In this document: positions 59,328-64,000 of the stretch, in pieces | How the letters are laid out: each line of letters starts with the position of its first letter | Position numbering within the stretch: the first letter of the stretch is position 1 | From: Trichaptum fuscoviolaceum | Lineage: Eukaryota > Basidiomycota > Agaricomycetes > Hymenochaetales > Trichaptaceae | Assembly (NCBI GenBank): GCA_910574455.1 | Contig: CAJSYZ010000002.1 | Location: 1,327,671-1,391,670 of the forward strand | DNA length: 64,000 bases | Direction: 5' to 3' | Made by a program: the position numbers and the translations under genes | The notes under the pieces: generated by a model | Seen by the model: the letters and a program-made list of their open reading frames with translations, nothing else | What the model was told of the DNA's origin: nothing | The model's database searches: none

Positions 59328-61021
59328 ATGGCCCCGCAATCTTTTAGTTCTCCTTCCACCTCGTCCTCCTCCTCATTCTCTGCCTCCTCTTCCACTCCTC
59401 GCTCCCCACCGAGTCCCCGTCTCGTACGATTCGAGGACAAATGCATCCTCATTCCAGAACTGCCCCCGAAGAGCCCGCGCATCATGACGAAGAGCTACTC
59501 GCTGCCTATAGTTCATCTGCAGCTCCCTTGGAAGCGTTCTGCTCCAGTGGCAGTTGCGAAAGAATCTGTCCCCGAACGTCCCATTGAGTCGAGCTCCACG
59601 ATGGACCATCTGGTCGTCAAACTACCTATTCCTACGTGAGTACCTAAAGCTCTCTGGCCTCGATAATCTATATTCTATGTTCCATGACGGATGGTCGTCC
59701 CATCTTAAATAGCAATATGCATATCTCGTTGAACTCTATTGCTGTCACAGCGACGCGGTACCCATCTTTGACTCCTTCAAGCTTTCTCCAGAGACATATC
59801 TCTTACGGGCTATCTTCCGCTTTTATGTCTCTTTGTTTTTTCGTGCATTGACGCGCCCGTTCCTCCAGCTTCAGGCGCTCATCTAGATCACCACAACGCA
59901 ATGCAGAGAGCCGCGCTCTCCCACCATGTCTAGTTCATCGCCAAGAACACATTTTTCCGCCGCTTTGTTCGTCGCCTTCACTACTAAGCACCCCTTCATC
60001 TCCTCCAAGTGGAAGTAGCAAGCCACGTGGTCGTCCCGTACGATCGACTTCTCTTCCAACTCCATCTTCAAATGCCGAAACCATTCCTTTACGTCCATGC
60101 TGCACAAACTGTTTCGCCGCCTGTAGCCCACTCCCGCCGCTCTTCGAGTCTTCGCAAGAAAGCTCATGGGATTCACACGTTCACCATCATCCTAATACCA
60201 CCGGAACGGCGGAAGATTGGTGTGAGGGTATGCATTTTACCAAAGGCGCCTTACGACGACGAAGGAGCGCGTCAATGGAAGGCGAAGGCTTCCATGCCGC
60301 TTTATTACACGTCGATGAAGTTGACCGAAGGCCTCGGACGAACAAATCCATGCTCTGTACAGATCCAAACCTAGCGCACTTGAAGAAAAATATGACTTCT
60401 GACGATGGGAACGAAGTTTCGAGCAAAAAAGAAGATGATTCCGAGCTGTTCCCGCTCCCTTCGCCGAAACGGACGCCTACAGGCAGTCCGTCTCCGAGCC
60501 CCTCGGCCAGCGCACAGAACCTAACTGCACTTCTCCCTCATGAACCTGGCAAACTTGAGACTGCCATTCGAGAGAAAATTGCTCATCGTGCTCGCGAACA
60601 GGAGGAACAGGAAGCGGCAGCCGTGCTTCTCACGTCCGACTCGGGTAGATTCGTAGATGGGACCGCTACACCGCCCATCCTGGTTCCTGGAACGTCTGCA
60701 CGAGTTCATCCGGCCGTATCACATTTTCACTCTCATATGGACGAGATTGCATACGACCAGTCTCTACCCGACCCTGACGCTCTGCCCCTTTCTTCAACTA
60801 TCTTGTTAAATTCTCCTCCGTCTTCTCCCAGCGTACCCGCGTCTCCAACTATACCCTCGAATGTAACTTCTTTGTCCCTTGCAGGCTCGCCATCTACGAG
60901 CCCTGATGCACACATCTCATCGAGGAGACGCCCTAGCCTATCTGTAGTGAGCATCGTGCAAGCAGGTGTAGGTGTCTTACGTGGCATCAGTATGAGCACG
61001 AACAGCTCTATTACGGTTTGA
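59328..61021 (+). CDS. Ser/Pro-rich hypothetical protein, 484 residues
   Basis: Exons 59328-59635 and 59875-61021 (intron of 239 nt; an acceptor 6 nt upstream at 59869 also keeps frame). The protein is largely disordered, with Ser/Pro/Thr runs (TSSSSSFSASSSTPRSPPSP). Ordered-looking islands are RLVRFEDKCILIPELPPKSP near the N-terminus, RPCCTNCFAAC in the middle, TAEDWCEGMHFTKGALRRRR with SASMEGEGFHAALLHVDEVD, and a helix GKLETAIREKIAHRAREQEE. Several R-x-x-S and SP sites could be phosphorylated. The mid-region island WCEGMHFTKGALRRRRSAS looks like a conserved short motif, but I do not recognise the family. Alternative internal exons in 59760-59850 cannot be excluded. Function unknown. Confidence 0.65.
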
Positions 61022-61351
61022 AGGCTTAGCTTGGGGTAGCTCAACACCACTATGCGTATATCCGCCCTTTTCTTGATGTGGTTGTACAAAGCAAATTTAC
61101 TTATTCAGTTCCTTTTCTTGTCCTTATTTCTGCATTCAGCCTCTACTGTATTCAACATTTGCATTCTCATGCCTGTTCAGTTAGCTCGATTTGTCCTTTT
61201 CATGTATTACATACAAGTGTATTGATATTTAAGTATGACGTATTGGTACAAAGTTGTCGGATATGCAGAACTTGTGGGCGGACATATAATACAATAGCGA
61301 ATATCAGAAACGGTTGAACCAGTGTCCCTATTTATCCTCGGGATGGTCCGA
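61022..61351. other. Convergent intergenic region, hypothetical protein and UBR1
   Basis: 330 bp between two stop codons of convergent genes; AT-rich with no ORF of note. It is expected to hold both 3' UTRs. Confidence 0.55.
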
Positions 61352-64000
61352 TTACAGTGTCTCCCAGCCTCCGCTATCGACGGTGCTCTCTAGTTTCCGA
61401 GCGATTAAAGTCGGTATGCCATGATTAAGCCAGGTCTTCCGGACCTCTTCCCATCGAGCATGATGCAGGTATTGCCGGCGGCCTCTTCTGTTAGCAGGTT
61501 TCAGCATATAATCATGTCAGACATTAATGGTTAAAGGCAGTTTACCTCATTGCGATATCAATCTCGCCATGCAAATCGAGATACGGTGCCTGTACAAAGC
61601 TACCATTTCCTGCGTAAAGGTACAATAGCGAGCAGCGTTTGACGAGGAAATAAATGCCAATGGCTCCACCACATCTGTTTAATCCATTCATTAATGAGGT
61701 ACAAACAGGTGAATGCAATGCAAACTTTACTCTTTAGTGTGTACGTTGCATTCGCCCCTTTCCTTGAGATCGACGTCTTTACAGCAGTGACCCTGCATGC
61801 AGACGATAGTACCGCAGATAAGACAGATAGCCGCTTCCGTTGGAACTGTCTTACATCTACGGCACACCATTAACTTCTCTTCTTCCCCAAATAAACTATC
61901 GAGGACAAGCGGTAGCTCTGCGGTACGATACACGGAAGCGAACTCGAGTGAAAGACCGCAATTCAACTGCGAAGCAGCGTGTGACTGGCCATAATGTGAA
62001 CACCAGCCGAAAAGAAGGTTTTTGAGGGTGTCTTGGTTGGGCAGTTCGGAGAGGGGTGGTATACCGAGCATTTGAAGTAACCGTGCGTATTCGCATACCT
62101 CGTCCTTTTCAATTTCCGGAGTTCGGAACTGATCCGGAAGCATGGCATGACAAAGGATAGCTGCACGTCGGAGAAACGGCAATGTAAATGTGTAGATGAG
62201 CTTTTCGATACGGCCTTCTCCGAAGGCATCGAAGACTATTTCAGCAGTGTGTTCAATAACTGGAGACTGGCGCACAACTGACATGCAGAACATCCGCACG
62301 TCACCAAATATGCCCTCATGACTACGGTTGGGAACGGGGTTCGTGTTCATTGCACGGCACTTGTTGAGGATGTAAACCAGGCCTATCACCGTCCGCGCAA
62401 GACATGCATAAAACAACGCAATAAGGGCATGTCGAAGCATCTCAGGTGAAACAGCGGCAGTTTCGACAAGAATCGTAAGTGGCTCACGAAGGAGCAGAGG
62501 ATAGGGTAAAGACGTTAGGGATGTTCGGCTCCATTCAGGAAGAAGACGTTTGACTATTGCTTGTCGAATGGCATCACGACCTTCGTCTGGCCTATTCTTA
62601 AAGTGTAGCGCTGCAAGCCTAGTCAAGTTCGCTACCATACCTCGTATCATTTTGAAAGTTGGTTCCGGAATCCGATCGATTAGGAGAGTAAAAGGAGTGC
62701 CCGTCCCACGCTGAGCGATTTCTATGCAGCTAATTGTATATCCAACGAGGTCTTCTGGGAGGTAAAGCCCTGCGCCTCTTTCATTCAGCTCAGGCTCAGG
62801 TCGTTCACGAAGATGGCGAGTTTGTTGAGATAGAGATTTTGTAACCACAATCAAAGTGTCAAGCATTTTGTGCCACTCCACATTATCGGCATTATATGCC
62901 TTGGCAAATGGAACGTACCCGCTGTCTTGAGCAGCCCAGAAGACGAACTCTCCAGTTCCGGTTTTGGACTGTAGTGCATCCAGCTGAGGATCAGGTTTGG
63001 ATTTCAGTATGGTTATGCCAACGGATCGGATCCAGTCGGAAAAAGGGGTGGTGTTAAGAATCGCTTTACTCGACAACGACACTGGGAACACAACGTTACC
63101 CAAGCTCTTGCAAAGCGGACATATGTATTCCTTTCGCGCTATGCACTCCGGATGATTTCGTTGTCCTTGAGCCCGATGCCTGTGTTTGATCGACATATTG
63201 TATACTTGAAAGCAATCAAGATGCATCATGTGAGTGCAAACCGACGCAAACAGACCAAACTTCGTAAAATGCGCCGGAAATCCGTCAAAAGATGTTGCAG
63301 ACAACTTTTTCATTGCATCCCTTGCCTCCGCGTTCTTAGGGGGGAAACTTTCAGGTGTCCGCGTGTCACGATCCATGTTTAATTGTGATAGCAAGGCCTC
63401 ATTCAAATACGGATGTTGGCCATCGGGATGCTTGCGTACGAGTCTACTGGGCTGAATAAGTCCTAGAGCACCAAAACCTTTTGACGAATTAAGATCTTCC
63501 TGGCAGACGATGCATGTCCCGAATGAGATTGTCTGCTCGTCGGCTTCGAGCATGTCTTTGTCCTCGTCTTCGACTTCAATGTCTCCCTCAAAGTTCAATG
63601 CAAAGCTAGACTGTTGAGCCTTCATCTGTTTCATGATGGCTTCCTTCCTGGCTTTCGCCGCCTGCTTCTTCGCTTGCGCAGGGTCAAGAGGTCCCTCCAA
63701 TGTCTCCGAAACTCGTCGTTTCTTATTAACGTCATTCGGGACGTGGATCTGGAGCTGCTGGAGAATCCATTCGGCCCTCGTTTTGTACGCTTTGTGGATT
63801 GGATGGAACTCCAACTCGCAAATGATGTCAACCAAAGTCTTCGATGTCCCGAAGTCCTCGACCGCTGCTAGTCTAGCGAAGCGTTCGCCACGTTCAACAA
63901 TTCCCAACATGATGAGATGCAGTGCCTGATCAAGAATTGCTTCTGAGGATGGCGGGGGTCTGTCACTAGCGTTCATGAGGATATTGTCGATGGAATAAAA
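61352..64000 (-). CDS. UBR1: E3 ubiquitin ligase UBR1 (N-recognin), C-terminal part, 5' cut by window edge
   Basis: RING-type E3 of the Arg/N-degron pathway; it ubiquitinates proteins with destabilising N-termini together with a Rad6-class E2. Exons >64000-61731, 61674-61546 and 61487-61352 give 844 visible C-terminal residues; the frame is open through the right edge, so the UBR box and N-domain lie outside. The helix DQALHLIMLGIVERGERFAR opens the visible part. The RING-H2 begins CIVCQEDLNS and continues through ASVCTHMMHLDCFQVY, HPECIARKEYICPLCKSLGN. A long helical region follows. The UBR1 C-terminal (autoinhibitory) domain has MVCRRCKTVPTEAAICLICG, TIVCMQGHCCKD, GECNVHTKECGGAIGIYFLV (splice inside), KRCSLLYLYAGNGSFVQAPY and LDLHGEIDIAMRRG. 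UBR1 and UBR2 type proteins share these features; fungi usually have one main copy. Confidence 0.95.

Noticed and set aside
1..64000. CRISPR arrays, bacterial operons, insertion sequences, terminal inverted or long terminal repeats
   Set aside because: None was seen; gene structure with dense short introns is eukaryotic throughout, and only short simple repeats were found.

Overview
This window is nuclear DNA of a filamentous basidiomycete, most likely an Agaricomycete. Genes are split by many short introns (mostly 45-70 nt, GT..AG) with very small exons. The content fits: chitin synthase chaperone, an expanded-type G-alpha, SPO22/ZIP4, Rtf2, BCS1-like AAA proteins and two DUF6533 seven-helix proteins, a family I know mainly from Agaricomycetes. 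No rRNA, CRISPR, bacterial operon or intact transposon was found. All gene models come from reading splice sites by eye and checking frame closure; none is supported by transcripts.

Left part (1-16.2 kb), gene-dense: the 3'-truncated Mediator subunit MED21 (-), then 3.2 kb without a recognised gene, a heterotrimeric G-alpha subunit (-) with unusual active-site residues, UTP18 (+, ribosome biogenesis), a 29-exon SPO22/ZIP4-like meiotic TPR protein (-), and, divergent from it across 249 bp, a 135-residue glycine-rich two-helix membrane protein (+).

Middle (16.2-40.1 kb), gene-poor: only a large PHO80/PCL-type cyclin (22.3-25.6 kb, -) with a 600-residue low-complexity tail is convincing. The flanks (16.2-22.3 kb and 25.6-40.1 kb) hold short scattered ORFs on both strands, simple repeats and no recognisable family; they may be long UTRs, decayed elements or plain intergenic DNA.

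Right part (40.1-64 kb): CHS7-like chitin synthase export chaperone (+), two paralogous DUF6533 membrane proteins (-) about 4 kb apart sharing exon lengths down to a 4-nt microexon, a 116-residue acidic ORF (-), RTF2 (+), a BCS1-like AAA ATPase (+) whose N-terminal domain is duplicated in tandem, a GPALPP/DUF3752 protein (+), a small possible Tudor/SH3-like barrel protein (+), a Ser/Pro-rich hypothetical protein (+), and the C-terminal half of the N-end-rule E3 ligase UBR1 (-), cut by the right edge.

The genes are mostly unrelated housekeeping or regulatory functions and do not form a metabolic cluster. The observations most worth following up are the G-alpha with both members of the Arg-Glu 'seatbelt' pair changed (to Lys and Asp), the tandem BCS1 N-domain duplication, and the microexon series conserved in both DUF6533 paralogues.
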